Below, piece by piece: positions 34,339-43,867 of a stretch of DNA of 64,000 bases. Within the stretch, counting starts at the first letter, position 1; every line of letters begins with the position of its first letter. Location: positions 496,001-560,000 of the forward strand of contig NZ_CP143578.1 in the NCBI RefSeq assembly GCF_036352135.1, given 5' to 3'. The notes below the pieces were generated by a model. That model made no database searches, was not told the DNA's origin, and worked only from the letters and a program-made list of their open reading frames with translations. Origin of the DNA: Metamycoplasma gateae. Its GTDB lineage: Bacteria; Bacillota_I; Bacilli_A; Mycoplasmatales; Metamycoplasmataceae. Position numbers and translations under genes: made by a program.

Positions 34339-35463
34339 CTAAAATAGTTCTTCTTCGTCTTTTATTAACGAAAATCTTTTTGGATTATTTTCTTTATCTG
34401 ATTTAATTGTTTTATTTTCAAAATTAAAAAGATTTTTTTCATTTTCTATTTCTTGTTTTAAATCCACCACTTCAGGTTCCAAATCATTAATTATTAAATC
34501 AGTAGAAATAAGTTCTTTTTTATTCGTATATTCTTGATTAGTTTTATCTATGTTTTTAAGATTATTAGTTTCAACATTATTATTACCATTTATATAATCA
34601 ATATCAAACTCTTGAGTACTAAAATCTGGTAAATCTGGAATTTCTTTTACTATTTCATTATCTTTATTATCATCAAAATCAATAATATAGGTTTCATCAG
34701 TTTTATTTATTTGCTCAGTGTCTATCATTATTGTTTCTTTTGTAGCAATATCTTCATCTAAGAAATTAACTCTTTCTAAATTTTTATTTAAATTCTTATT
34801 TTTATCATTAAGATGTGAATTTCTTTTTTTATTAAACATTTTAGAAAATCTTTTATTACTTATAAAAAAGCACCCAAAAAATAATATAAACAGAATAATA
34901 GGTATTATTATTGATAAAACAATTCCAAATTTTCCTCCAGGGAAAGCTGTTATAAAATATAACAATGTGAATAGAATTCCTGGTGTTCATTTATAAGGCA
35001 ATAATACAACATTATTACCCTTAAAATCATGATATCATTTTTGAAAAATTAAACTAAATGCGTTTTTATAACCAAAATCGTCTGGTTTGTTTTTTGCATA
35101 ATATATAGCAGTGCCCAACATTATTAAACTCAATAACACAAATAATAGCCTCAGTAAACTAAAATGAAAAACACCAATTGAATAAGTGCTCTTCATTTTA
35201 AATATTTTTTGTATTGCAACAAGTAATAGGAATGAAAAAAATACGATTGAAAACATACCGAAAAAAGTACCAAAAGTATATGAATAAATTGTTGTCAATC
35301 CTTTTATATTCAAAAAAGAAATAACAATAAAAAAGACAACTATAAAACTCATTATAGTTCAAATTAATTGTTTGTCTTTTGAAAAAAAGTAAAGTTTTTT
35401 ATGCTTAATTTTTTTGTGCTTCTCGTTTTGTTGTTTTTCTTCTACATTTAAATTTTCACTCAT
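34339..35463 (-). CDS. Polytopic membrane protein with acidic cytoplasmic tail
   Basis: The 374-aa protein starts at ATG 35463 after AGGATAATTC. The first 35 residues are Lys-rich, followed by about five helices up to residue 210 (near 37-58, 63-85, 105-125, 160-178 and 183-205), then about 165 hydrophilic residues rich in Asp, Glu and Asn. The helical block, with AFPGGKFGIVLSIIIPIILF, is reminiscent of the N-terminal membrane domain of FtsK/SpoIIIE, but no ATPase motor follows. Function is unknown. It lies between an RNase J-like gene and the lemA cluster. Confidence 0.65.
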
Positions 35464-35473
35464 GAATTATCCT

Positions 35474-37129
35474 TTAAATTTCATATAAAGTTATTACAAT
35501 CATTGGCTCTTTGTTTAATACTTTGTAGATCTTTCTTTTTATACTTTTTCTTAATTTTTCTTGAATTTGTTTTAAATCTATTTCACTTGTTTCTTTATTT
35601 GAAAACTCTTTTGAAAATAAATCATTAACAATTTCAGTAATTTTATCTTTATTATCTTTTGTAATTATTCCATATGATGATATGTGCAATTGACCCATTG
35701 GCTTTTTAGTTTTAAAATCTATTAAGGTACTTAAAGCTATAACACCATCTCTTGCTAAATTTTCTCTTTCATTAATTACTTCCTGAGAAATATCGCCAAT
35801 TCCAAAACCATCAATTATTGTATCACCGACATTTTTAATGCCGTGTTTTTGAGAAACAAGTTCATTATTTACAAATTCAGCTACCTTACCATTTTGTAAA
35901 ACTATACAATTATTAAAATTCATACCAGCAGCTCTTGCTATATGAGCAGCAACTACTAGATATCTATATAAACCTTGTATTGGGATGAAATATTTTGGTT
36001 TGAAAACCTTAATTATATTGTAAATATCTTCCTTTGCAGGATTACATGCATAATATTGATCAGAACTTAATTCAATTAAATTAGGTGTTTGACGTGCAAT
36101 TTCATCCAATGTTAATGCATAATTCACTTCCAAACCATTGACTGGAGGTGCAATTACAATAACCGCATCATCTGGTCTTAATTTTAAATAAACATCATTA
36201 TTTGAAGCAATTCTAATAAATCTTAAATATAGTCTTTCAATCGCTCCTGTTACCAATATAACAGCATTTGTAGTTTCATTTGCTAATCTATAGTCTATAA
36301 ATTCAGGTAATTGTAGCCCTGGATTAATTTTTGATACTAAATTAATAAATTGCGAATAATTTCTTCCGTATGTTACAACGGGACGATTATATCTTTTTGC
36401 AAGAACCAATATTTCATGAGCAGTAATCATATCCTCATCGTAAAGACCAATAATAATTCTTTTATTATTTGGAGTATCCTTAAACTTATATTCTATTTTC
36501 TTTGAAATTCATAGTTTATCAATACTTCTGCCTGGATAATTAGAATGGCCTGAGTCTAAAATTAAAAGCTGTAATTTCTTACCATTATTAATAATTGAAT
36601 TAATTTGATTAACATCGGTTTTGCCATAAGGACCTAAATCTCCGTCAACAAAGTTGGTCATAAAAATTATATTCCCTTCTGAATATTCGAAGTTTAATCC
36701 AATCTGCCCCGGTAATCCTCCAGCAACATCAAAAGGAGTGATAACAACATCATTTATTTTTAGCGGCATGCTAATTGTTTTAACTTCATAGTTTTTGTTA
36801 TCAATGTTATATTTTGAAATTCTATCTAATAAAACAATTCTATTGAATGCACTTGTATAAATTTTTAGATTAGGAATTTTCATCAATAATCAAGGAACTG
36901 CAGAGAATGTTTCGTTTTTAACGTCAGTTATAAAAAGACCTTCAATATCCTTTGATCTTTTTTCTAGGTAGTCATAATTGCAAATTAACGTATCAATACC
37001 GTTGTGGGAATTAATTGGAACTTTTGTGCCTGAGTTTATTACATATAATTTTTCGTTTATTTCTAAAACGTATGAATTTTTACCATTTTCATCGAGACCG
37101 CCTAAAGCAAAAAAATTAATTTTATTCAT
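35474..37129 (-). CDS. RNase J-family protein lacking the catalytic metal ligands
   Basis: The 551-aa protein aligns with RNase J over its whole length: FALGGLDENGKNSYVLEI at the start, the beta-CASP region, FKPKYFIPIQGLYRYL, and the C-terminal domain ending KEPMIVITLYEI. The metal-binding residues are gone. The usual THGHxDH motif reads TDVKNET, the GHG/His segment reads SSDQYYACN, and IHGEY reads IQGLY. It is therefore probably an inactive partner, comparable in idea to RNase J2 in an RNase J1/J2 complex. The true catalytic subunit would be elsewhere. AAGGAG precedes the ATG. Confidence 0.85.
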
Positions 37130-37229
37130 ATTTCTCCTTAAAAAATATTATTTTTTGAACATTTTAAGATTTTTAATTAAAAATATTTTAACATTTTTAA
37201 TTTCTTTTAAGAAATAAAAAAATAAGAAA

Positions 37230-37258
37230 AAAGTTGGCAACACCAACTTTATTTTATT
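37230..37258 (-). terminator. Terminator after the nuclease-domain lipoprotein gene
   Basis: AAAGTTGG (37230-37237), loop CAACA, CCAACTTT (37243-37250). The stop codon of the minus-strand gene lies at the edge of the stem. Both strands have A/T tails. Confidence 0.75.
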
Positions 37259-38892
37259 AAAAATTCTGCACTTACAAATGTGTGGTCACTTAGTACTCTT
37301 GCTGTTGCAATAGAGTTTCAATTACCTTCAATTTCAACTTTGTGAGTTCTAAACAAACTCTTTATTTCTTCGTCTTCTATTGTTTTATAAATATCAAAAA
37401 CGTTAGATGAAACTAGTTCATAATTAGTTTTATAAAACAATTTATCATATGGTTCTGATCATTTGTGTTTTTTTCCCAGTGAAGTTTTATGATCATCAAT
37501 ATCTTTAAATACTGAATTATATTTACCTTCAAGTGTGCTAAATGCCAAAGATTGTTTGCCTTTCTTGATATTGGTATCGCCACCAAAGAATATATTACTT
37601 TGATCTCCATCAATTTGATCGAAATAATCTAATACATTTGCTAATTCTTGTGATTCTCTGTATTCAAATGAACCAATTCCTTTATATGATTTTTCACCTA
37701 TTTTTTTGTTTGATCCAGAAACACCAGGACCATCAAAATGAGCAAAAACAAATGTTAGTTTTTCTTCGGGTTTTAATTTGAATTTAAATTTTACTCCATA
37801 TGGTGGACGTGAGTATTGAGCTTTTGTATCGCCCAATTTATCATCAAATTTATTATCATAACTATAACCTATTTCATTATTATTAAAAGCTTCAGTCTCC
37901 ATCGTTTGGTTATTATAAATTACAGCAACATGTTCAGCAGCACCATCTCCAAACTTTTCACCCTTTAATTTTTTAGATAAAACATAAGAATATAAATTTG
38001 AGCTATTTAAGGCATTCATTTCATCAACTAAAGTTTTAATTCCTTCTTCGTTGTTAACTTCGGTTAAACCTAAAACATCAAATTTTTCTTTGTTTGCTAA
38101 TAGTGCAATTCTTTTTGTTTTTTTACTTTGGTGTTCTGTATCACCTGTGAAATTAAGAATATTTCAATGTCCTCATTTAACAACATTTGAGTTAGCTTTT
38201 TCTTCTTCGGTTTCTTTGTTGGGTGTATCTGTTGAAGAACTATCATCATTTTCATCATTGTTTCCACTATTTTCAGAAGAAGCATCACCTGCGTTGTTGT
38301 TTTCGTTTTCGGTGCTTTCATCATTTCCGGAAGAGGAATTATCTCCATCGGTCTTTTCAGTTTCATTTTCTTTACCCGACGAATTTGATGAATTAGAATC
38401 GCCTTCAGTTTTGTCGTTATCAGTTTCGTTATTTTCTTTTTCTGAATCAGAGGTTTCTTTGTTGTTCTCATCACCTTCTTTTTCTTCTTGTTTATTTTTT
38501 TCATCTGTAGTATTATCTTCTGCTCCGGGTTGTTTGTCATTTGAATTAGTTTTCTTTAATTCATTTACTTTATTTAAGAATTCATCATATTTTTCATTTA
38601 GTTTATTTAATAAATCTGCATATGATTTTTCTAAATCGGATGTGAATGTTTTTTCTACTTCACTAAATGAATTAATAGAAGTCACAACCTTGTTTAATTC
38701 TTCTTCTATTTTAGAGTTATTTTCTGTATTAAACTCTCAAAGTAGCCCTAAAACTTGATTAAGTCTTTGTTCATATTTAGCCTTATTTTCTATTGTTTTT
38801 TTATTTTTATCAACACAACTTAGTGCTAAAAAAGGTAGGGATACTATAGGGGTTAAAGATAATAATAATATTATTTTACTTGATTTTTTCAT
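37249..38892 (-). CDS. Lipoprotein with endonuclease/exonuclease/phosphatase (EEP) domain
   Basis: The 547-aa prolipoprotein has lipobox FLALSC near residue 26. A coiled coil at about 70-120 is followed by a very acidic, Ser/Asn/Glu/Asp-rich linker (about 122-240). The C-terminal EEP domain (about 245-547) has WNILNFTG, the catalytic Glu in LGLTEVNNEE, FFGGDTNI, and SDHTFVSAEF at the end. Likely a surface nuclease that feeds host nucleic acids to a cell lacking nucleotide synthesis. The start could also be ATG 38898. No Shine-Dalgarno is seen; TATAGT is close upstream, so the mRNA may be leaderless. Confidence 0.86.
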
Positions 38893-38967
38893 ATCCATAT
38901 ATTACTATAAAACCAAATAATATATTATAAATATATTAAAAAATAGATTTTAATTCATAACTTAATT

Positions 38968-39000
38968 AAATAAAAAGCACTAGTTTGTTAGTACTTTTAT
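38968..39000 (-). terminator. Terminator at the end of uvrB
   Basis: AAAAGCACTA (38973-38982) pairs with TAGTACTTTT (38989-38998) with one mismatch. The uvrB stop codon is inside the right arm. Confidence 0.7.
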
Positions 39001-40976
39001 TTCTTTAAAGATTTTTTTGTATCATATCCTAAATCAAATAATAAATTCTGTAAATCTGCCGCTTTTCTAAAATCTTGTGCTCTCGCGGCTTCTTTCATTT
39101 CGTTTACTAAATCCTCGATATAATCCTTATTTGCTTTTAATTTTAATTTTTTATTGAATTTAGTTTTTAACACTAAATTAGCATCAATTTTAGGTATTGG
39201 TTTAACAATTGTTTTTGGAATAATATCATTTTCTTCATTGTATTTTTTTTGAATGCTTCTTTTCATTATATTATCATCAATTGTTTGTTGCATTGAATCA
39301 GTAATAACGTCAGCAAAGAAAATAACTTTTCCATGGTCATTACGAGCTGCTCTACCCACAATTTGAATTAAAGACCTTTTATTTCTACTAAATCCAGGTG
39401 TATCAGCGTCTAAAACTAATATTAAACTTACCTCAGGTAAATCAATTCCTTCTCTTAATAAATTTATTCCAATAACGACATCATATTTTCCCATTCTCAG
39501 TCCAGTTAGAACTGCATTTCTTTCGAACACTTCAAATTCCTCGTGAATATACGCTGAATTTATTTTATGTTCTTTTAAATACTTCGAAAGTTCTTCAGCA
39601 CTGCTTTTTGTTGTTGTTAATATTAATGATCTTTCGTTATTTTTTATTTGTTCTTTAATAAGATCGTGGATAACAGCAATTTGATTTTCCTTTGGCTTTA
39701 TTTGAATAATTGGGTCCAAAAGTCCTGTCGGACGAATATATTGAGTTGTAATTTCTCCATCAGTAAGATCTAATTCTTTGTCTCCTGGCGTTGCTGATAA
39801 ATAGATTCTTTGTAAATTTATGTCATCAAATTCTTCAAATTTTAAAGGTCTATTATCTAATGATGATGGTAATCTAAAACCGTATTCAACTAAATTGTTT
39901 TTTCTTGAAAAATCTCCATTATACATACCCTCAATTTGTGGTAGCATTAAATGACTTTCATCAACAAAAATAATTGCATCTTTAGGTAGATAATCAAAAA
40001 GGGTATATGGTTTTTCACCAGGTTTTCTGCCATCTATATATCTAGCATAATTTTCCATACCCTTTGTGTGACCGAATTCTCGAATAGAATCAATGTCAGC
40101 AGATATTCTTTCTTCAATTCTTTGACTTTCAATTAACTTATTATTTTTTCTAAAAAAATCTATTTGTTCATTTAATTCAACCTGAATTTCTTCACAAATT
40201 TTTTCCATATTTGCCTGGTTAATTAGAAAGTTTGTACATGGATATATTATGATTTCCTCCAATGTTTGAAGAACTTCTTTTGTGATTGGATTAATTAAAG
40301 TTATTTTTTCAATACTGTCATCTAACAATTCGATTCTAATTAATGAATTAAATTTATAACCGGGTGAAATAGTTATAACATCACCCACAGCCTTAAACTC
40401 ACCACTTTCGATTTCGGGGAAAAATCCTTTATTCACATATCTCATTTTTACAAGTTGGTTTAATATATTTTTTTTCTTTTCTTTTAAACCAGTTTTTAAT
40501 AAAAGATAATGTTTTCTATATTCATTAGGGTTAAATGCACCATAAATTGAAGCGACTGAAGCAACTACAATTGTATCCCTTCTACTTATTAAAGAATTGA
40601 TAGTTGATATTCTCATAGCTTCAATTTCCTTATTTATCATTGATGTCTTTTCAATAAATAAATCTGTTGAAGGAAGGTAAGCTTCAGGGCGATAATAATC
40701 GAAATATGAAATAAAATATTCAACCTTATTTTCAGGAAATAATTCCTTTAATTCTTGGTAAATTTGACTGGCTAAAGTTTTGTTATGACTTATTACTATT
40801 GCAGGTCTATTTGATTCTTTGATTACATTGGCTAAAGTAAATGTTTTTCCTGAACCAGTAACACCTAATAAAACTTGGTGTTTTTTACCTTCCTTTAATC
40901 CAACAACTAGGTTTTTAATTGCCTGTGGTTGATCTCCTGATGGTTTGAAATTTGAAAAAAGTTTAAAATTGTTCAT
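38997..40976 (-). CDS. uvrB: Excinuclease ABC subunit B
   Basis: The 659-aa DNA-damage-recognition helicase works in nucleotide excision repair with UvrA and UvrC. Walker A LLGVTGSGKTFT, beta-hairpin region YFISYFDYYRPEAYLP, DEAD-like motif VDESHLMLPQ, motif V/VI GINLLREGIDLPE and QIVGRAARN are all present. The C-terminal UVR domain (EAARAQDFRKAADLQNLLF) binds UvrC. It contains no TGA, so it reads as a single open frame. It is divergent from the LRR lipoprotein gene at 41047. Confidence 0.98.
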   Translation of the reverse strand: MNNFKLFSNFKPSGDQPQAIKNLVVGLKEGKKHQVLLGVTGSGKTFTLANVIKESNRPAIVISHNKTLASQIYQELKELFPENKVEYFISYFDYYRPEAYLPSTDLFIEKTSMINKEIEAMRISTINSLISRRDTIVVASVASIYGAFNPNEYRKHYLLLKTGLKEKKKNILNQLVKMRYVNKGFFPEIESGEFKAVGDVITISPGYKFNSLIRIELLDDSIEKITLINPITKEVLQTLEEIIIYPCTNFLINQANMEKICEEIQVELNEQIDFFRKNNKLIESQRIEERISADIDSIREFGHTKGMENYARYIDGRKPGEKPYTLFDYLPKDAIIFVDESHLMLPQIEGMYNGDFSRKNNLVEYGFRLPSSLDNRPLKFEEFDDINLQRIYLSATPGDKELDLTDGEITTQYIRPTGLLDPIIQIKPKENQIAVIHDLIKEQIKNNERSLILTTTKSSAEELSKYLKEHKINSAYIHEEFEVFERNAVLTGLRMGKYDVVIGINLLREGIDLPEVSLILVLDADTPGFSRNKRSLIQIVGRAARNDHGKVIFFADVITDSMQQTIDDNIMKRSIQKKYNEENDIIPKTIVKPIPKIDANLVLKTKFNKKLKLKANKDYIEDLVNEMKEAARAQDFRKAADLQNLLFDLGYDTKKSLKK

Positions 40977-41046
40977 TAACTAATTATAATATGCTTATTT
41001 TTATAAAATAAGAAAAATAAGTTTTGTGGTAAAATAATAAGCAATT

Positions 41047-41892
41047 ATGAAAAGAAATAAAAGAATATTATTAACATTAGCTTCAACTATCGTTCCGGTA
41101 TCAACTGCGGCAATCGTTGTATCATGTGGTTCGGGCGAAAGTTATAATGAATATGCAAAAGATTTTGTTTTAGGAACAGCCGGTAGAGAAAACTATAATA
41201 AAGAAACAAAAACATTAGATTTAAGTAAAACTGAAATTAGATTTATTCCTCAAGGTGCTTTTTCAGCTCCAGCATTGTATGCTCTGTTTGTAAAAGGTAG
41301 TGCAGCGGCTAATCCGAATCCTCAATTTTTAGCTCCAGATGGTATCTTTGATATTAAAAAAAGAAGTATTAATATTGATAAAATAATACTTCCAGCTTCT
41401 TTAGAAGTTATTGAAAAAGGTGCTTTTTCAGACCTAGGATTAAAAGAAGTTCAATTTGATATTTCTTCAGATAAATTAACTAAAATTGATGCAGAGGCAT
41501 TTGCAAATAACAGAATTTCAACTTTAACTCTTCCAACATCAATAAAAGAAATCGAAGAAAAGGCTTTCCTAAATAATCAATTAACTTCAGTCAATTTAGA
41601 AGCATTAACAAACCTTAAAAAATTAAGTGTGGGGGTTTTTGCAAAAAATAAATTAACTGAACTAAATTTAACTAATATAAACACAATTGAAGAATCAGCA
41701 TTAGCGCTGAACGAATTTAAAAATTTAGAATTACATAAAGATCTATCTCGTGTTTCAGAAAAAACATTTTTCTTTATCGGAACCGTAACTGTTGAACCAG
41801 TATCTCTTTCTGTTTTAAACGCTTCAGTAAAAGAATTTCTAAAACAACAATTAGTAAATAATGATAAATTAAATTATTCGATAGTAGAATAA
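41047..41892 (+). CDS. Lipoprotein with BspA-like leucine-rich repeats
   Basis: The 281-aa prolipoprotein has lipobox IVVSC near residue 27. At least five LRR_5 (BspA-type) repeats follow, with the recurring pattern I(x)xxAF, for example IPQGAFSAPALYAL, IEKGAFSDLGLKEVQF, IDAEAFANNRISTLTLP, IEEKAFLNNQLTSVNL and LSVGVFAKNKLTELNL. Such domains in other organisms bind host proteins, so a surface adhesin role is likely but unproven. A TGGTAAAAT extended -10 lies 11 bases before the ATG. Its terminator is the target of IS copy 3. Confidence 0.9.
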   Translation: MKRNKRILLTLASTIVPVSTAAIVVSCGSGESYNEYAKDFVLGTAGRENYNKETKTLDLSKTEIRFIPQGAFSAPALYALFVKGSAAANPNPQFLAPDGIFDIKKRSINIDKIILPASLEVIEKGAFSDLGLKEVQFDISSDKLTKIDAEAFANNRISTLTLPTSIKEIEEKAFLNNQLTSVNLEALTNLKKLSVGVFAKNKLTELNLTNINTIEESALALNEFKNLELHKDLSRVSEKTFFFIGTVTVEPVSLSVLNASVKEFLKQQLVNNDKLNYSIVE

Positions 41893-41897
41893 AATAA

Positions 41898-41917
41898 AGT
41901 TGGTATTTCTACCAACT
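41898..41917. terminator. Left target duplicate of IS copy 3, a terminator hairpin
   Basis: This 20-bp hairpin, AGTTGGTA, loop, TACCAACT, is identical to 43189-43208. Here the T tract that should follow on the plus strand is replaced by the IS end (CCCAAAGAG). Confidence 0.9.
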
Positions 41918-41963
41918 CCCAAAGAGAAAGTTCAAGTGCAACATAATGCCTTGGGCTTTTTTT
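41918..41963 (+). terminator. Terminator built into the right end of IS copy 3, reading inward
   Basis: CCCAAAG (41918-41924) pairs with CCTTGGG (41949-41955) with one mismatch and is followed by C and seven T. It would stop transcripts of the lipoprotein gene at 41047 after the interrupted native terminator. Confidence 0.6.
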
Positions 41964-42077
41964 ATTATACATTTTATTTTTTTAAAATTAATAAATCAAA
42001 AAAAGTAAATAGAAAATATTCATTTTTTCAAATGAAGATAAGCATAATTTTATTATGTTAATTTTTGTTAATAATAA

Positions 42078-43076
42078 TTATTTAATATATTCTAAATAGG
42101 TTTGTAATGGTGTCTTCCAATTTAATATTTCCCGCGTCATATTATTTATTTGGTTAACAACTGAGTCAAGTTTTTCTTGAGTTATAGTATTAAAGTTAAA
42201 ACCTTTTTTGAATTCTCTTCTCAAAATTCCATTTCAATGTTCATTTGAGCCTCTTTGAAAAGATGCATAAGGTTCAGCTCTATAAATCTTTATATTTAAT
42301 CATCTGGCTAAAATACCTATTTTTTCAAATTCAATACCATTGTCCACTGTTATTGTTTTTACTTCTAATTCATTATCTCTTATAATCTTTTTTAACTCTG
42401 AATTAATTATATTTGGTGATTTGCTTTGTATTATTTTTGCAAATCCTATTCTTGTTTTTCTTTCAGTTAAAGTTAAAAACATTATTATATCCATTGGCTC
42501 TTTTCCTAAAACTAGATCTGCTTCTCAGTGTCCAAATTCAAGTCTTAAATCTATAGATTTAGGTCTAGTTCATATTGGAAAAACATAATCAGCAGATTTT
42601 ACAAGCCGTTTTATTACGGATGCTGTTCTTTTACCACCCTTTTTATAATATTGTCTTAATTTATCGTACTTTTTTATAACTCAATTATTAGTGTTTATTC
42701 AATTAAAAACCGTTCTTAAAGAAGGACAACAGTGTTTTGTGCTAGTTTTTATAAAATTATATGTTGACTTTATACCAAAAAACTTTTTGTCATATTTTTG
42801 TAAAAAAGCGTTAGAAAAATTTTTGAATTTTTGGTTATCCACGAATTTAAAATAATACTTATGTCTTGATCTTTCTCTTGTTTTTAAACTAGCGTGTTTA
42901 AATTCATAAGTTCCGAAACTATTTGTATTCCTCTTTATTTCTCTACTTAGGGTTGAAACACTTCGCTCGATTAATCTCGAAATCCTACGAAGAGAATAAT
43001 TTAACTTTAAATAATTTTCAATAATTATTCTTTCATTATCTGTTAAATGGTTATATTTTTTTATTGTATAATTCAT
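42078..43076 (-). CDS. IS30-family transposase (copy 3)
   Basis: The 332-aa protein is open over the full length with TGA as tryptophan and has the same helix-turn-helix and DDE core as copy 2. Relative to copy 2 it lacks one A (run of 4 instead of 5 after LGK) and gains one T about 20 bases later. So about nine residues read EPMDIIMF-like instead of RANGYNNV-like before the shared LTLTERKTR. The altered stretch sits just after the first catalytic Asp, so this copy or copy 2 may be impaired. Confidence 0.88.
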
Positions 43077-43188
43077 ATGAGTTCCGTTCGTTCCAATGGA
43101 ACTTTTTCTTTCTTAATTAATATAAAAAATTCAAGTTCCACATCTAAATTTTACTTTAAACGTGTTGCACTTGAATTTTCAATTTAGG

Positions 43189-43208
43189 AGTTGGTATTTC
43201 TACCAACT
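43189..43208. terminator. Right target duplicate of IS copy 3
   Basis: This is the second copy of the 20-bp hairpin. On the plus strand it is followed by TTTTATTATTTTT, the original T tract of the terminator between the LRR lipoprotein gene and vapD. Confidence 0.9.
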
Positions 43209-43213
43209 TTTTA

Positions 43214-43510
43214 TTATTTTTCATCTATTATGTATTCAGTAAAATTAGATAAATCTTCCATTTTAAATACATGTAAAGAAACTAATGATTTTTTAAATCA
43301 AGGTATATTCTTAATGTGTTGTAAGGCTTTTGTTATTTGTAACAAATTATTTATTGATCTTGAGAAATAAAAACTATTTGAAAGTCAATGAAATCCATAA
43401 TGTCTTAATATATCTCTTACATCTTCATAGGCTTGCTTATAATTATCTTCACCTTTTCCGTATTCTCTAATTAGTATTTCTTTTTTTAAATAAAAAACCA
43501 ATCCGTACAT
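43214..43510 (-). CDS. vapD: VapD-family protein (virulence-associated protein D, Cas2-like RNase fold)
   Basis: The 98-aa protein becomes visible only with TGA as tryptophan. It begins MYGLVFYLKKEILIREYGKG, continues with AYEDVRDILRHYGFHW and NSFYFS, and ends LHVFKMEDLSNFTEYIIDEK. This matches the VapD layout: an N-terminal MYaiaFDL-type strand, a GF motif, ALxxIxxxPWF, then a final FxxExxSDFT-like segment. VapD proteins are small endoribonucleases, some acting as toxins. GGAGG precedes the ATG. No antitoxin gene is adjacent. Confidence 0.82.
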
Positions 43511-43682
43511 CATTACCTCCATACATTTTAATTTTAATTTCTTTTTTAATTATATCATATTTAGTAATCTAATTGGGTTTGGATAAGAACCGCCTAGATA
43601 AAATTTAGAATAAATTATTTTTTATTTTAAATAAATTAATATAATTTTAAATACATATATATAACATTTTTAAAGGATTTTT

Positions 43683-43823
43683 ATGGCAAAAGAAACAGTA
43701 AAAAAATCAAAAGATACTGAAAATTTAAAGAAAAAAATTACTAAAGATTTTGAAAAAACTGGAACTATTAAATCAAAAGATTTAAATAAACTAGTTCAAG
43801 ATTTTAAAAATTCAAAAAAATAG
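43683..43823 (+). CDS. Small lysine-rich protein, 46 aa
   Basis: A short ORF behind AAAGGATTTTT, ending with TAG just before a strong terminator, so it is very likely a real gene. It starts MAKETVKKSKD, and its second half (ITKDFEKTGTIKSKDLNKLV) faintly resembles region 1.1 of sigma-70 factors, which I give only as an impression. It is charged and has no membrane segment. The stretch 43517-43682 upstream holds only its promoter region. Confidence 0.65.
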   Translation: MAKETVKKSKDTENLKKKITKDFEKTGTIKSKDLNKLVQDFKNSKK

Positions 43824-43837
43824 ATTTATTAATATTA

Positions 43838-43866
43838 AAAAAGTTCAAGATGCTTGAACTTTTTTA
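43838..43866. terminator. Bidirectional terminator between the 46-aa gene and smc
   Basis: AAAAAGTTCAAG, loop ATG, CTTGAACTTTTT: a perfect 12-bp stem with T or A runs on both sides. Confidence 0.92.
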
Positions 43867-43867
43867 A

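Larger units (their letters stand above)
41918..43188 (-). mobile_element. IS30-family insertion sequence, complete copy 3 (1271 bp)
   Basis: It has the same length as copy 2, in reverse orientation, bounded by a 20-bp target duplication (41898-41917 and 43189-43208). Differences from copy 2 include small compensating indels in the leader and inside the transposase, and a C-to-T change in the right inverted repeat (CAACAT for CAACAC). It sits between the convergent LRR lipoprotein gene and vapD. Confidence 0.95.

Noticed and set aside
38051-38758. 235-aa open frame on the plus strand rich in Ser and Phe
   Set aside because: It is the antisense shadow of the acidic Ser/Asn/Glu linker of the nuclease lipoprotein; it has no ribosome site and no family resemblance.
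42340-42588. Open frames antisense to the transposase, present in copies 2 and 3
   Set aside because: They follow only from the base composition of the transposase gene, and they differ between copies exactly where the transposase indels occur.
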